A stretch of 18,246 bases of DNA from the NCBI GenBank assembly GCA_963582935.1, contig CAUZSH010000041.1:1-18246 (forward strand), in the 5' to 3' direction. How positions within the stretch are numbered: position 1 is the first letter of the stretch; every line of letters begins with the position of its first letter. A model generated the notes under the pieces. It searched no databases, was not told where the DNA came from, and saw only the letters and a list, made by a program, of their open reading frames with translations. Origin of the DNA: CAUZSH01 sp963582935 (GTDB lineage Bacteria; Pseudomonadota; Gammaproteobacteria; Francisellales; Francisellaceae). A program made the position numbers and the translations under genes. Below, in pieces: positions 7,474 to 14,456 of this stretch.

Positions 7474-7725
7474 ATGTCAGATGATGAAGAAAGAAAGAAA
7501 ATGAAAAGGGAAAAATGGGTGTTGGGGATAATTTACCTTATAGCCTGTATTTTACTATGGATTTACGTTATCCCAACGTGGTGGGGGTATTATGGTTTTA
7601 GTGCGATAATTATAATGTTTATGATATTTGGGTGGGTTTGGTTGATGGGGGAGATTGAAAAGAGTTTCAATGAAATGAATCGCTTAAAATCATGGGCTTA
7701 CCAGGTTAAGCCCGGATACGTGTAA
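7474..7725 (+). CDS. Small two-helix inner-membrane protein, 83 residues
   Basis: The ATG at 7474 is preceded by AAAGGTGTTACAC, giving AAGGTG as ribosome site at good spacing; a GTG at 7465 falls inside that site and is rejected. The protein starts with a charged cytoplasmic segment (MSDDEERKKMKREKW) and then has two hydrophobic helices, at about residues 15-35 (LGIIYLIACILLWIYVIPTW) and 39-62 (YGFSAIIIMFMIFGWVWLMG), followed by a mixed-charge tail. The positive residues before helix 1 predict both ends in the cytoplasm. I do not recognise the family and no function can be read from it. It stands alone between decayed sequences. Confidence 0.65.
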   Translation: MSDDEERKKMKREKWVLGIIYLIACILLWIYVIPTWWGYYGFSAIIIMFMIFGWVWLMGEIEKSFNEMNRLKSWAYQVKPGYV

Positions 7726-7733
7726 AAATTTGA

Positions 7734-7910
7734 CTTACAGCAAGGAAACGACCTGTTTATTGGGGCGAAGTGTATAACTCAGGGAACATTCTGTGCGTTT
7801 CAGCAGTTGGCATTTATGATGCGCTGCATGAATCCAAAGCTAAGAATCTTAGGATTATGCCACCTGAGCAATTGAGTGAGGCTTTAGAATATATTAAAAG
7901 TATGGATTAA
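7734..7910 (+). pseudogene. C-terminal gene fragment, possibly molybdenum hydroxylase large subunit
   Basis: After a TGA at 7731-7733 the frame is open for 58 codons to a TAA at 7908-7910, with no start codon near its beginning. The text ILCVSAVGIYDALHESKAKN followed by LRIMPPEQLSEALEYIKS resembles the very end of xanthine dehydrogenase/aldehyde oxidase large subunits, where a conserved Ala-Val-x-x-Ala-Leu helix is followed by a Leu-Pro-x-x-Pro-Glu stretch. The resemblance is from memory and weak in places. If right, about 90 percent of the gene is gone. It lies directly after the small membrane protein and 21 bases from the end of the convergent cold-shock gene. Confidence 0.35.
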
Positions 7911-7931
7911 GCCTAAATATGTTTTGACGGC

Positions 7932-8132
7932 TTATACTATGGAAACATTCTCAGCTTGAGGACCTTTCTGGCCTTCTGTTTGATTGTACTGAACGACATC
8001 ACCATCATTTAGGTAAGATGTTCCATCTGCAAGACCAGAAGCATGTACGAATACATCTTTTGAGCCGTCTTCTGGAGCTATGAAACCAAAACCTTTAGAA
8101 TCGTTGAAAAATTTTACTGTACCTTTTGACAT
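7932..8132 (-). CDS. csp: Cold-shock domain protein (CspA family)
   Basis: A 66-residue single cold-shock domain, which binds single-stranded RNA and DNA and melts RNA structure at low temperature or in growth transitions. Both RNA-binding motifs are present: KGFGFI at residues 13-18 (RNP1) and DVFVHAS at 26-32 (RNP2), with the aromatic residues that stack on bases (Phe9, Phe15, Phe17, Phe28, His30). The start MSKGTVKFFN is the family standard. The leader before it is AT-rich with only a weak ribosome site (GCGAG), and a -10-like TACAAT lies about 80 bases upstream, which would give a fairly long leader as in regulated csp genes. It is transcribed against the fragment at 7734-7910. Confidence 0.96.
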   Translation of the reverse strand: MSKGTVKFFNDSKGFGFIAPEDGSKDVFVHASGLADGTSYLNDGDVVQYNQTEGQKGPQAENVSIV

Positions 8133-8211
8133 TATTATACTCGCTATTTATTTAAACTAAACTTATGAGGCTGTAAAAGACGTTTTTACTTTGACCTGAT
8201 AAGTGAAAAGT

Positions 8212-8217
8212 ATTGTA
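8212..8217 (-). promoter_or_regulatory. Candidate -10 element of the cold-shock gene
   Basis: On the minus strand GCGTACAATAC gives TACAAT about 80 bases before the csp ATG. Eighteen bases upstream is only TATGAT, a poor -35. If used, the leader would be about 70-75 nucleotides long. Confidence 0.3.
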
Positions 8218-8286
8218 CGCTATGTTATTTTAGAAATCATATAAAAATTTGATATTTCCAATTGTGCTGTGGTCTAGGTGATGGTG

Positions 8287-8340
8287 TTATTGATTAACCG
8301 CATCTTTCAAAGTCTTACCAGCTTTAAAGCTAACAAGCTT
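8287..8340 (-). pseudogene. C-terminal remnant of an HU-family DNA-binding protein
   Basis: The minus strand reads KLVSFKAGKTLKDAVNQ and then a TAA at 8289-8287. This is the invariant end of HU proteins (compare the GKALKDAV ending of E. coli HupA). Upstream in the same frame the text changes to LLVILFQAH, which is not HU, so the first three quarters of the protein are missing. Only a deletion or recombination scar remains, between the cold-shock gene and the PntA-like gene. A functional HU gene is presumably elsewhere. Confidence 0.75.
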
Positions 8341-8396
8341 ATGCGCTTGGAACAATATTACTAATAGAGTAATTTTTAAGTAAAAAGGAACCAGAT

Positions 8397-9413
8397 ATGA
8401 AAAAGTATAATATATTAGTTGTTAAAGAGTCTAGAGCAGGAGAAGGAAGAGTGTCACTGCTTCCTAATCAAGTAACTGAACTTGTCAAAGTAGGACACAG
8501 TGTATTTATTGAAGCTGGTGCTGGCGATGGAGTTTCTGTTGAAGATGGTGCATACGTCGAAGCTGGTGCAATCATTCGAAAAATTAATATAGGAAAAGAC
8601 GTTAAGGTATTATTTAAAGATATAAATCTTATCGTTCGTGTAAAAAGAGCAAATAAGGAACGAGAAATACAAGAACTTTCTCAAATTGAAAAAGACACCA
8701 TTATGATTGGAGCGCTTGACCCCAAAGAGCCAAATAGTGATCACATTAAGCGTTACAAAGATCATGACATTATCTGTTATAGCATTGATTATCTAAATGT
8801 TTCTGAAACAAGCACATTAAATATATTGGCAGCAATGAGCAAAATCACGGGGAGCCTAGCATTACAAGACGCAATAAATAAATTTTCAGGGACCCCTGCT
8901 AAAGCTGTCATTATAGGATATGGTTCAGCTGGAAAATCAGCTCTGAACGAAGCTATTTCTCAAAACTTAGACACAACAGTTTTTTGTACTCAAAACACTC
9001 ATAAAAAAGTCATTCAAGCATCTGGAGCCAATGCTATTATTATCGACAAGGAAGCATCCATTGAAAAAACCCAGCAAAAAGTGCTCGAAGAGGTAATAAA
9101 TGCAGATATTATTATCACTGCTGCAAGATCTGCAAATAAACGCTCACCACTGATGATCCCCATCAAAACACAAAAGAAGATGATGCCAGGAAGCATTATT
9201 GTTGACCTTGCTTTATCTGATGGCGGAAACGTGGAGGGTGCAAAACATGACGAAACCTTAACAACAGAAAACGGAATTATCATAATGAATGTGAGCGGGT
9301 ATCCTAAGATTGTACCTAACGAGGCAAGCATAAAATGGAGCCAAGCGAGTAAAGCCTTCATTGATGCATTATCTTCTGGTGGAGTTCTTGTAGAAAGCGC
9401 AAGATTGTCATAG
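8397..9413 (+). CDS. PntA/alanine dehydrogenase N-terminal-type NAD(P)-binding protein
   Basis: A 338-residue soluble protein of the alanine dehydrogenase / transhydrogenase alpha-subunit superfamily. The N-terminal domain opens VVKESRAGEGRVSLLPNQV, with the conserved Arg18, and Lys83 in IVRVKR. The Rossmann loop is GYGSAG at 174-179 and a second conserved block is GSIIVDLALSDGGN. The segment LNILAAMSKITGSLALQDAI and the TTENG block follow PntA (transhydrogenase domain I) better than alanine dehydrogenase, whose substrate His motif is absent. No pntAB or pntB membrane subunits follow, so a proton-pumping transhydrogenase is not encoded here. It may be a stand-alone oxidoreductase of unknown substrate or a leftover subunit. 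AAGGAA lies 8 bases before the ATG. Expression context: isolated, flanked by gene fragments. Confidence 0.8.
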   Translation: MKKYNILVVKESRAGEGRVSLLPNQVTELVKVGHSVFIEAGAGDGVSVEDGAYVEAGAIIRKINIGKDVKVLFKDINLIVRVKRANKEREIQELSQIEKDTIMIGALDPKEPNSDHIKRYKDHDIICYSIDYLNVSETSTLNILAAMSKITGSLALQDAINKFSGTPAKAVIIGYGSAGKSALNEAISQNLDTTVFCTQNTHKKVIQASGANAIIIDKEASIEKTQQKVLEEVINADIIITAARSANKRSPLMIPIKTQKKMMPGSIIVDLALSDGGNVEGAKHDETLTTENGIIIMNVSGYPKIVPNEASIKWSQASKAFIDALSSGGVLVESARLS

Positions 9414-9619
9414 ATACGTATTGATTGAAAGATTTAGATATATCTCAATTAATCAACCCCAATAAAAACTTAGGGCAATTTACTCAAGAACAATGCTTAT
9501 ATCTATTTTAGTGGAGCTAAAATAATAAATGATGAGCTTCACTATCAGTCTCGCGCACAATTTGATTTTTTTCAAATTGTAGACGATTAAGGTTGTGAAT
9601 TTTTGAATGATCAAGCACC
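9414..9619. other. Stretch without a gene after the PntA-like gene
   Basis: AT-rich. It contains an imperfect inverted repeat right after the gene (ATTGATTGA near 9419 with TCAATTAAT near 9444, a 16-base loop) that might act as a weak terminator, and the perfect hairpin listed at 9557. No intact frame, tRNA or other RNA seen. Confidence 0.4.
9557..9580. repeat. Perfect 9-bp hairpin with T6 loop
   Basis: ACAATTTGA (9557-9565) and TCAAATTGT (9572-9580) are exact reverse complements around TTTTTT. There is no T run after the stem on either strand, so it is not a standard terminator. It could be an operator or a scar. Confidence 0.5.
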
Positions 9620-9793
9620 TTAATCAATAGAAAAAGATGCAATGATTAAACCAATAATTCCGCAGACAAACATCCCTGAGTAGACTTCTTTACCAAAGCT
9701 CATGACAATATCGTTTTGCCCCATGCTTGCTGTTATTAAGCCTCCGATTATCAATGCCAATAGCGGAATTAATAACGTTCTTGATGTTCTTCC
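9620..9793 (-). pseudogene. Possible C-terminal fragment of a membrane protein
   Basis: The minus strand is open for 57 codons before a TAA at 9622-9620, with two hydrophobic blocks (LLIPLLALIIGGLITASM and GMFVCGIIGLIIASFSID) around a polar link QNDIVMSFGKEVYS. This reads more like real membrane protein than the antisense text in the plus frame. A stop at 9796-9794 precedes it, so a complete gene is not present unless translation starts at the internal ATG (9724) to give 34 residues. Family unknown. Confidence 0.3.
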
Positions 9794-9929
9794 TTATGTG
9801 ATAGCAGGTTTGGCGAGTATGTTGGCATTTGGTATTGGTTTTTATTTAGGGGCAAAATTGTTTTTTGAATCTCGCCTATTAAATACATTAAGTGCAGCTA
9901 TACGGTCGAAGACAGAGCACCACGGGTGA
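9702..9929 (+). pseudogene. Membrane protein fragment cut by an IS200-type left end
   Basis: The plus frame ending at 9929 has a hydrophobic helix, PYVIAGLASMLAFGIGFYLG, then AKLFFESRLLNTLSAAIRSK. Its last residues (EHHG) and stop codon are made by the IS200-type hairpin at 9920-9938, so the natural C-terminus is probably lost. The first 25 codons overlap a better-looking minus-strand frame and have no ribosome site, so only the part from about 9778 on looks real. The original protein is not recognisable. Confidence 0.3.
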
Positions 9930-10142
9930 TACCCGTGGGTGAATGAGCCTTAAGGCGGTATAATGGGTGGTGGCGTATACAGGCTTCAATGTCATATTGT
10001 ATGGGTATGTAAATACCGCCGAAAGGTCTTGAATCCGGGAGTTTGCTCATACTTTAACTGGTGTATGACGAAGCTACTGACGAAATACTGTATTTACCAA
10101 GCTAGACATCATACCAATCCCCATTTTTTGATGGTAATATAA
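9920..10142 (+). mobile_element. IS200/IS605-family left end and transposase start, remnant
   Basis: CCACGGGT (9920-9927) and ACCCGTGG (9931-9938) form a perfect 8-bp hairpin with a GAT loop, the kind of subterminal structure that IS200/IS605 transposases bind. The palindrome GCCTTAAGGC follows at 9947-9956, then the broken transposase frame. No right end is found before tkt, whose ribosome site starts 16 bases past the remnant, so the element was deleted down to about 220 bases. Confidence 0.7.
9963..10142 (+). pseudogene. tnpA: IS200/IS605 TnpA (Y1 transposase), N-terminal remnant
   Basis: Fifty-nine codons from an ATG at 9963 to a TAA at 10140-10142. GGGVYRLQCHIVWVCKYRRK followed by VLNPGV is the characteristic start of the single-strand-DNA transposases of this family (HIVWVxKYRRKVL). 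After about residue 30 the text (SYFNWCMTKLLTKYCIYQAR) no longer follows the family. The HUH metal-binding motif and the catalytic tyrosine of the full 130-150-residue protein are absent. TAAGG lies 6 bases before the ATG as an original ribosome site. It is inactive and may now only provide the upstream region of the glycolytic operon. Confidence 0.75.
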
Positions 10143-10157
10143 GTGCCATTAAATCGT

Positions 10158-10163
10158 GGAGGA
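10158..10163 (+). promoter_or_regulatory. Ribosome binding site that fixes the tkt start
   Basis: GGAGGA, nine bases before the ATG at 10173. An upstream in-frame GTG at 10143 would place this site inside the coding region and add ten residues not found in the family. Confidence 0.85.
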
Positions 10164-10172
10164 TCTCTTAAT

Positions 10173-12158
10173 ATGCAACAACGACAACTCGCAAATGCCA
10201 TCCGCTTTCTTTCAATGGATGCAGTTCAAAAAGCCAACTCAGGACACCCAGGTATGCCAATGGGCATGGCAGATATTGCCGAAGTACTTTGGCGTAAATA
10301 TTTAAACCACAACCCAAAGAACCCAAACTGGTATGATCGAGATCGCTTTGTCTTATCAAATGGGCATGGCTCCATGTTGCTTTACTCTTTGTTGCACCTT
10401 TCAGGATACGAGCTTTCCATCGAAGACATCAAAAACTTTCGGCAGTTTCACTCAAAAACACCCGGACACCCAGAGTATGGTTATGCGCCGGGTATTGAAA
10501 CGACTACAGGACCATTAGGGCAAGGGATTGCAAATGCTGTTGGGATGGCTTTGGCTGAAAAACTCTTGGCAATAGAATTCAATAAACCTGATGCAAAAAT
10601 TGTAGACCATTATACCTATTCCTTTTTAGGAGATGGTTGTTTGATGGAAGGAATCTCCCATGAGGTATGCTCTCTAGCGGGTACGCTTGGTTTAGGGAAG
10701 CTTGTTCTATTTTGGGATGATAATAGCATCTCCATTGATGGTAAAGTTGATGGATGGTTTACCGAAGACGTACCTGCTAGATTCAAAGCTTATAACTGGC
10801 ACGTGGTTGCGGATGTAGATGGGCATGATGCAAATGCCATTGATAAAGCTATTCAAGAAGCGCAAGCAAATACCGATCAACCTACATTAATTTGTTGTAA
10901 AACCTCTATTGGGTTCGGTTCTCCAAATAAAGCGGATACGGCCTCAGCACATGGTACACCACTAGGTGATGAGGAAATTGCGTTAACACGAGAAACGCTT
11001 GGGTGGAAATATCCTGCATTTGAAATCCCAAATGATATATACAAAGAATGGAATGCCACTGAGAAAGGGCAAAAATTAGAAAACAGATGGAATGACACAT
11101 TTGCCTCCTATAAAATCTCCTATCCAATTGAATCTGCTGAATTTATTAGAAGAATGAAACATGACCTTCCAGAGTGCTGGAATGATGCGATGCAAGAAGA
11201 ATTTAAAAACCTTGTAAAAAATATGCCGAAAGTTGCCAGTAGGAAAGCTTCACAGATGGCACTTGAAAGCATTTGCCAAATCGTACCTGAAATGTTTGGT
11301 GGATCTGCAGATTTAACGGGTTCAACCCTAACCAACTGGTCAGGTACAAAATGGATAAACCATCATAGCGAGGGAAACTATCTTTCCTATGGTGTTCGTG
11401 AGTTTGGCATGGCCGCGATGATGAATGGAATGGCATTACATGGCGGTTATCGACCTTATGGTGGTACGTTTTTGGTCTTTTCGGATTATGCGCGGAATGC
11501 AATGCGTATGAGTGCGATAATTGGCTTGCCTGTGGTGTATGTTATGACACATGATTCTATCGGCGTGGGCGGAGATGGACCAACGCATCAACCTGTTGAG
11601 CATGTTCCGAGTTTGAGACTTATTCCGAATATGAATGTATGGCGACCAGCGGATGCCTTTGAAACCCAAGTGGCATGGAAAGTGGCTTGCGAAGAGCAAA
11701 AAACACCCTCCGTTTTAGCACTGTCACGTCAAGGCTTACCTGCAGTTGTCGATGACATGAATTTGCTGCCTCAAATTGAGAAGGGTGGCTATGTGTTGAA
11801 AGACGTACAAAATGCCGAAATTGTATTGGCAGCAACTGGCTCAGAAGTGGAGTTAATGCTTGAAGCTGCAAAAGTATTGGCATCAAAAAATATTAACGCT
11901 CGTGTAGTTTCCTTACCGTGCGCCGATATATTTGTGCAACAATCTGACGCATACAAGACAGAAGTTTTGCTGTCAGAAGTGCCTATTATTATAGCAGAAG
12001 CTTCCAGCACAGGCTTGTGGTACAGTTTGATCCGAAATAGGAAAGGCTTTGTGATTGGGTTGGATCATTTCGGTGAATCCGCTCCTGCTGACGAACTGTT
12101 TGAAGCTTTTGGTTTCACAGTAGATAATGTCGTAGAGAATGCACAGAACCTATTATAA
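10173..12158 (+). CDS. tkt: Transketolase
   Basis: Thiamine-diphosphate enzyme that moves two-carbon units between sugar phosphates, linking the pentose phosphate pathway to glycolysis at fructose 6-phosphate and glyceraldehyde 3-phosphate. It has 661 residues, close to the 663 of E. coli. Visible features: SGHPGMPMGMA (His25) at 23-33, GHG near 64-66, TTGPLGQG near 111-118, the cofactor motif GDGCLMEG from 153 with Asn184 in WDDNSIS, the pyrimidine-domain glutamate in VREFGMAAMMNGMA, and THDSIGVGGDGPTHQPVEH near 460-480. It is the first gene of the tkt-gap-pgk-pyk-fba cluster, with gap starting 19 bases after its stop. No clear promoter is seen; the IS200 remnant lies directly upstream. All key residues are intact and it should be active. 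Confidence 0.98.
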   Translation: MQQRQLANAIRFLSMDAVQKANSGHPGMPMGMADIAEVLWRKYLNHNPKNPNWYDRDRFVLSNGHGSMLLYSLLHLSGYELSIEDIKNFRQFHSKTPGHPEYGYAPGIETTTGPLGQGIANAVGMALAEKLLAIEFNKPDAKIVDHYTYSFLGDGCLMEGISHEVCSLAGTLGLGKLVLFWDDNSISIDGKVDGWFTEDVPARFKAYNWHVVADVDGHDANAIDKAIQEAQANTDQPTLICCKTSIGFGSPNKADTASAHGTPLGDEEIALTRETLGWKYPAFEIPNDIYKEWNATEKGQKLENRWNDTFASYKISYPIESAEFIRRMKHDLPECWNDAMQEEFKNLVKNMPKVASRKASQMALESICQIVPEMFGGSADLTGSTLTNWSGTKWINHHSEGNYLSYGVREFGMAAMMNGMALHGGYRPYGGTFLVFSDYARNAMRMSAIIGLPVVYVMTHDSIGVGGDGPTHQPVEHVPSLRLIPNMNVWRPADAFETQVAWKVACEEQKTPSVLALSRQGLPAVVDDMNLLPQIEKGGYVLKDVQNAEIVLAATGSEVELMLEAAKVLASKNINARVVSLPCADIFVQQSDAYKTEVLLSEVPIIIAEASSTGLWYSLIRNRKGFVIGLDHFGESAPADELFEAFGFTVDNVVENAQNLL

Positions 12159-12177
12159 ATAGGCTAGGAGAAAAGAT

Positions 12178-13191
12178 ATGCCAATTAGAATAGCAATCAA
12201 TGGATATGGTCGAATTGGCCGTAATATTTTACGGGCAGTTTTTGAGCGTCATCAAAATCATGAGTTTGAGATTGTGGCGATCAATGATATGGCTGATCTG
12301 GAAGCGAATACACATTTAACAAAGTATGATACTACTCATGGTCGTTTCCCTGGTGACGTACATGCAGAAGGTAAAGAAATATTGGTTGTCAACGGTCAAA
12401 AAATCCGTGTTTTCTCAGAAAGAGACCCAAAAAACCTACCTTGGGGTGATTTGAATATTGATATCGTATTTGAATGCACAGGCATATTTAACTCAAAAGA
12501 AAAAGCTTCTGCCCACATCAAGGCAGGCGCCAGAAAAGTATTGATTTCTGCGCCAGGTGGAAATGACGTGGATGCAACGATTGTCTATGGTGTCAACGAT
12601 GATGTCTTAACTTCAAAAATGACAGTGGTATCTAATGCGTCTTGTACGACAAATTGCTTAGCTCCGATTGTTAAGCCTTTAAATGATGCGCTTGGGATTG
12701 AGTCTGGATTGATGACAACGATTCATGCATTTACCAATGATCAAAGTCTATTGGATGTGTATCATCCGGATATTCGCCGTGCACGTTCAGCACCCTCTAG
12801 CATGATTCCAACTAAAACTGGGGCTGCGGCTGCCGTTGGTTTAGTGTTACCAGAACTTAAGGGTAAACTAGATGGTTTTGCAATGCGAGTTCCAACCATC
12901 AATGTTTCTGTGGTTGATTTAACCTTCCTTCCAAAAAAGGAAACCACGGTTGATGAAGTGAATGCAATTCTTAAGAAAGCATCCGAGAATGATTTGGTTG
13001 GAGTCTTGGGATATAATGTTGCACCGCTGGTTTCGATTGACTTTAATCACGATTCACGTCCGTCGATATTCGATGCGACACAAACCCGTGTGAATGGCAG
13101 GCTTGTGAAGGTGCTGGCATGGTATGACAATGAATGGGGCTTCTCGTGCCAGATGTTAAGAACAACAAAGGCATGGTTTGCAGCCAAGTAA
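12178..13191 (+). CDS. gap: Glyceraldehyde-3-phosphate dehydrogenase, type I
   Basis: Oxidises glyceraldehyde 3-phosphate to 1,3-bisphosphoglycerate with NAD, or runs in reverse for gluconeogenesis. It has 337 residues, the normal length. The N-terminal Rossmann domain starts RIAINGYGRIGRN, with Asp37 in AINDMADLEAN at the cofactor ribose position. The catalytic Cys156 lies in SNASCTTNCLAP and the partner His183 in TIHAFTNDQ. The phosphate-binding SSMIPTKTGAA and the C-terminal WYDNEWGFS follow. AGGAG lies 8 bases before the ATG. It is the second gene of the operon, and a strong terminator hairpin follows 11 bases after the stop, so its transcript level probably exceeds that of pgk. Cofactor choice cannot be fixed from sequence alone. 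Confidence 0.97.
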   Translation: MPIRIAINGYGRIGRNILRAVFERHQNHEFEIVAINDMADLEANTHLTKYDTTHGRFPGDVHAEGKEILVVNGQKIRVFSERDPKNLPWGDLNIDIVFECTGIFNSKEKASAHIKAGARKVLISAPGGNDVDATIVYGVNDDVLTSKMTVVSNASCTTNCLAPIVKPLNDALGIESGLMTTIHAFTNDQSLLDVYHPDIRRARSAPSSMIPTKTGAAAAVGLVLPELKGKLDGFAMRVPTINVSVVDLTFLPKKETTVDEVNAILKKASENDLVGVLGYNVAPLVSIDFNHDSRPSIFDATQTRVNGRLVKVLAWYDNEWGFSCQMLRTTKAWFAAK

Positions 13192-13202
13192 ATTTTAAGC
13201 TT

Positions 13203-13231
13203 AAAAGGCGTGATACTTCTCACGCCTTTTT
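13203..13231 (+). terminator. Factor-independent terminator or attenuator between gap and pgk
   Basis: AAAAGGCGTGA (13203-13213) and TCACGCCTTTT (13220-13230) are exact reverse complements around TACTTC, followed by one more T. The 7-bp GC-containing core runs into a T5 tract. This is a strong intrinsic terminator shape lying inside the operon, 35 bases before pgk. Confidence 0.85.
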
Positions 13232-13265
13232 GCATTATAGCCATCAAATAACTGGGAATGTATTC

Positions 13266-14456
13266 ATGAATATTCAAAGCATTAAAGACCTAGACATTTC
13301 AGGCAAAAAAGTACTTATTCGCGTTGATTTTAATGTGCCTTTGAAAAATGGTAAAGTAGTGAGCGATGTTCGGATTCGAGCCGCATTGCCAACGATTCAA
13401 TACGTGTTATCTCAAAATGCTAAAGTCATGTTAATGTCTCACCTCGGGCGCCCAGTCGAGGGTGAGTATGATGAGGAAAGCACTTTACAACCAGTGGCAA
13501 AAAGGCTTTCTGAGTTATTAGGGCAACCCGTAAAGCTTGAAAAACACTGGCTTAGCCAGGTTTTGGTGAAATCAGGTGAAGTGGTTATGTGTGAAAATGT
13601 ACGCTTTAATACGGGTGAGAAAAAAAATAATGAGGCTTTAGGGCGTAAAATGGCGCAACTCTGCGATGTTTTTGTGATGGATGCTTTTGCGACATCTCAT
13701 CGGGCGCAAGCTTCAACTTATGGTGTTGCTCAATACGCGCCACAAGTTTGTGCAGGACTTCTTTTAACGAAAGAACTGAAAGCCTTGGGTGAAGCGTTGC
13801 AGAATCCGGCTAAACCTTTGGCCGCGATTGTGGGAGGAGCTAAAGTTTCATCAAAATTGACTGTGCTTGAAAACCTTGTTCAGAAAGTACAGGTGTTAAT
13901 TGTTGGGGGCGGTATAGCGAATACTTTTCTGGTAGCAGCAGGGCATAATGTTGGCGCATCTTTATATGAAAAAGATTTGGTTTCTATTGCTGAAAAATTA
14001 ATACGGGATGCGACTCAATACGGTTGTGAAATCCCATTACCTATTGATGTTAGAGTGGCAACTGAGTTTTCAGAGTTTGTGGAAGCAACGGTAAAACAAG
14101 TCCAAGATGTAGAAGATAAAGACATTATTTTAGACATTGGTCCGAAAACAGAAGAGATGCTTGCTGTAAAATTAAAAGACGTCAAAACCATTGTTTGGAA
14201 CGGTCCTTTAGGTGTGTTTGAATTTGAACATTTTGGAGATGGCACAAAAGCATTGGCTGAGATTATTGCAAAAAGTAGCGCCTTTTCTTTAGCGGGCGGT
14301 GGAGATACGATTGCGGCAATTGAAAAATATAATATTCAAGATGATGTTTCTTACATCTCTACGGCAGGCGGTGCATTTCTAGAATTTTTAGAAGGGAAGG
14401 CATTGCCAGCGGTTGAAATTTTGAAGGAAAGATCGAAAGAGGAAGTGAAGTCATGA
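13266..14456 (+). CDS. pgk: Phosphoglycerate kinase
   Basis: Transfers phosphate from 1,3-bisphosphoglycerate to ADP, the first ATP-forming step of lower glycolysis. The start is the ATG at 13266: MNIQSIKDLDISGKKVLIRV is the standard N-terminus, giving 396 residues. The frame is open 44 codons further upstream, but that part runs through the end of gap and the terminator and is rejected. Motifs: RVDFNVP at 19-25, SHLGRP at 58-63, ENVRFN near 110, DAFATSHRAQASTYG near 139-153 (usually DAFGTAHRAHAST, so two small substitutions), IVGGAKVSSKL, and the nucleotide-binding AGGGDTIAAI. The ribosome site GGGAATG is weak. It overlaps pyk by four bases (ATGA), so the two are translationally coupled. Confidence 0.98.
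   Translation: MNIQSIKDLDISGKKVLIRVDFNVPLKNGKVVSDVRIRAALPTIQYVLSQNAKVMLMSHLGRPVEGEYDEESTLQPVAKRLSELLGQPVKLEKHWLSQVLVKSGEVVMCENVRFNTGEKKNNEALGRKMAQLCDVFVMDAFATSHRAQASTYGVAQYAPQVCAGLLLTKELKALGEALQNPAKPLAAIVGGAKVSSKLTVLENLVQKVQVLIVGGGIANTFLVAAGHNVGASLYEKDLVSIAEKLIRDATQYGCEIPLPIDVRVATEFSEFVEATVKQVQDVEDKDIILDIGPKTEEMLAVKLKDVKTIVWNGPLGVFEFEHFGDGTKALAEIIAKSSAFSLAGGGDTIAAIEKYNIQDDVSYISTAGGAFLEFLEGKALPAVEILKERSKEEVKS

Noticed and set aside
9014..9361. 115-codon antisense frame opposite the PntA-like gene
   Set aside because: It is the complement of a well-supported coding frame with no ribosome site or recognisable content.
9920..9938. Hairpin read as a factor-independent terminator for the preceding frame
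   Set aside because: No T tract follows, and the TnpA-like frame downstream explains it better as an IS200/IS605 end structure.
10143..10172. GTG start ten codons upstream of the tkt ATG
   Set aside because: It would put the GGAGGA ribosome site inside the gene and adds residues absent from transketolases.
13134..13265. Upstream extension of pgk by 44 codons
   Set aside because: It runs through the gap coding end and a terminator hairpin; family N-terminus and length fit the ATG at 13266.
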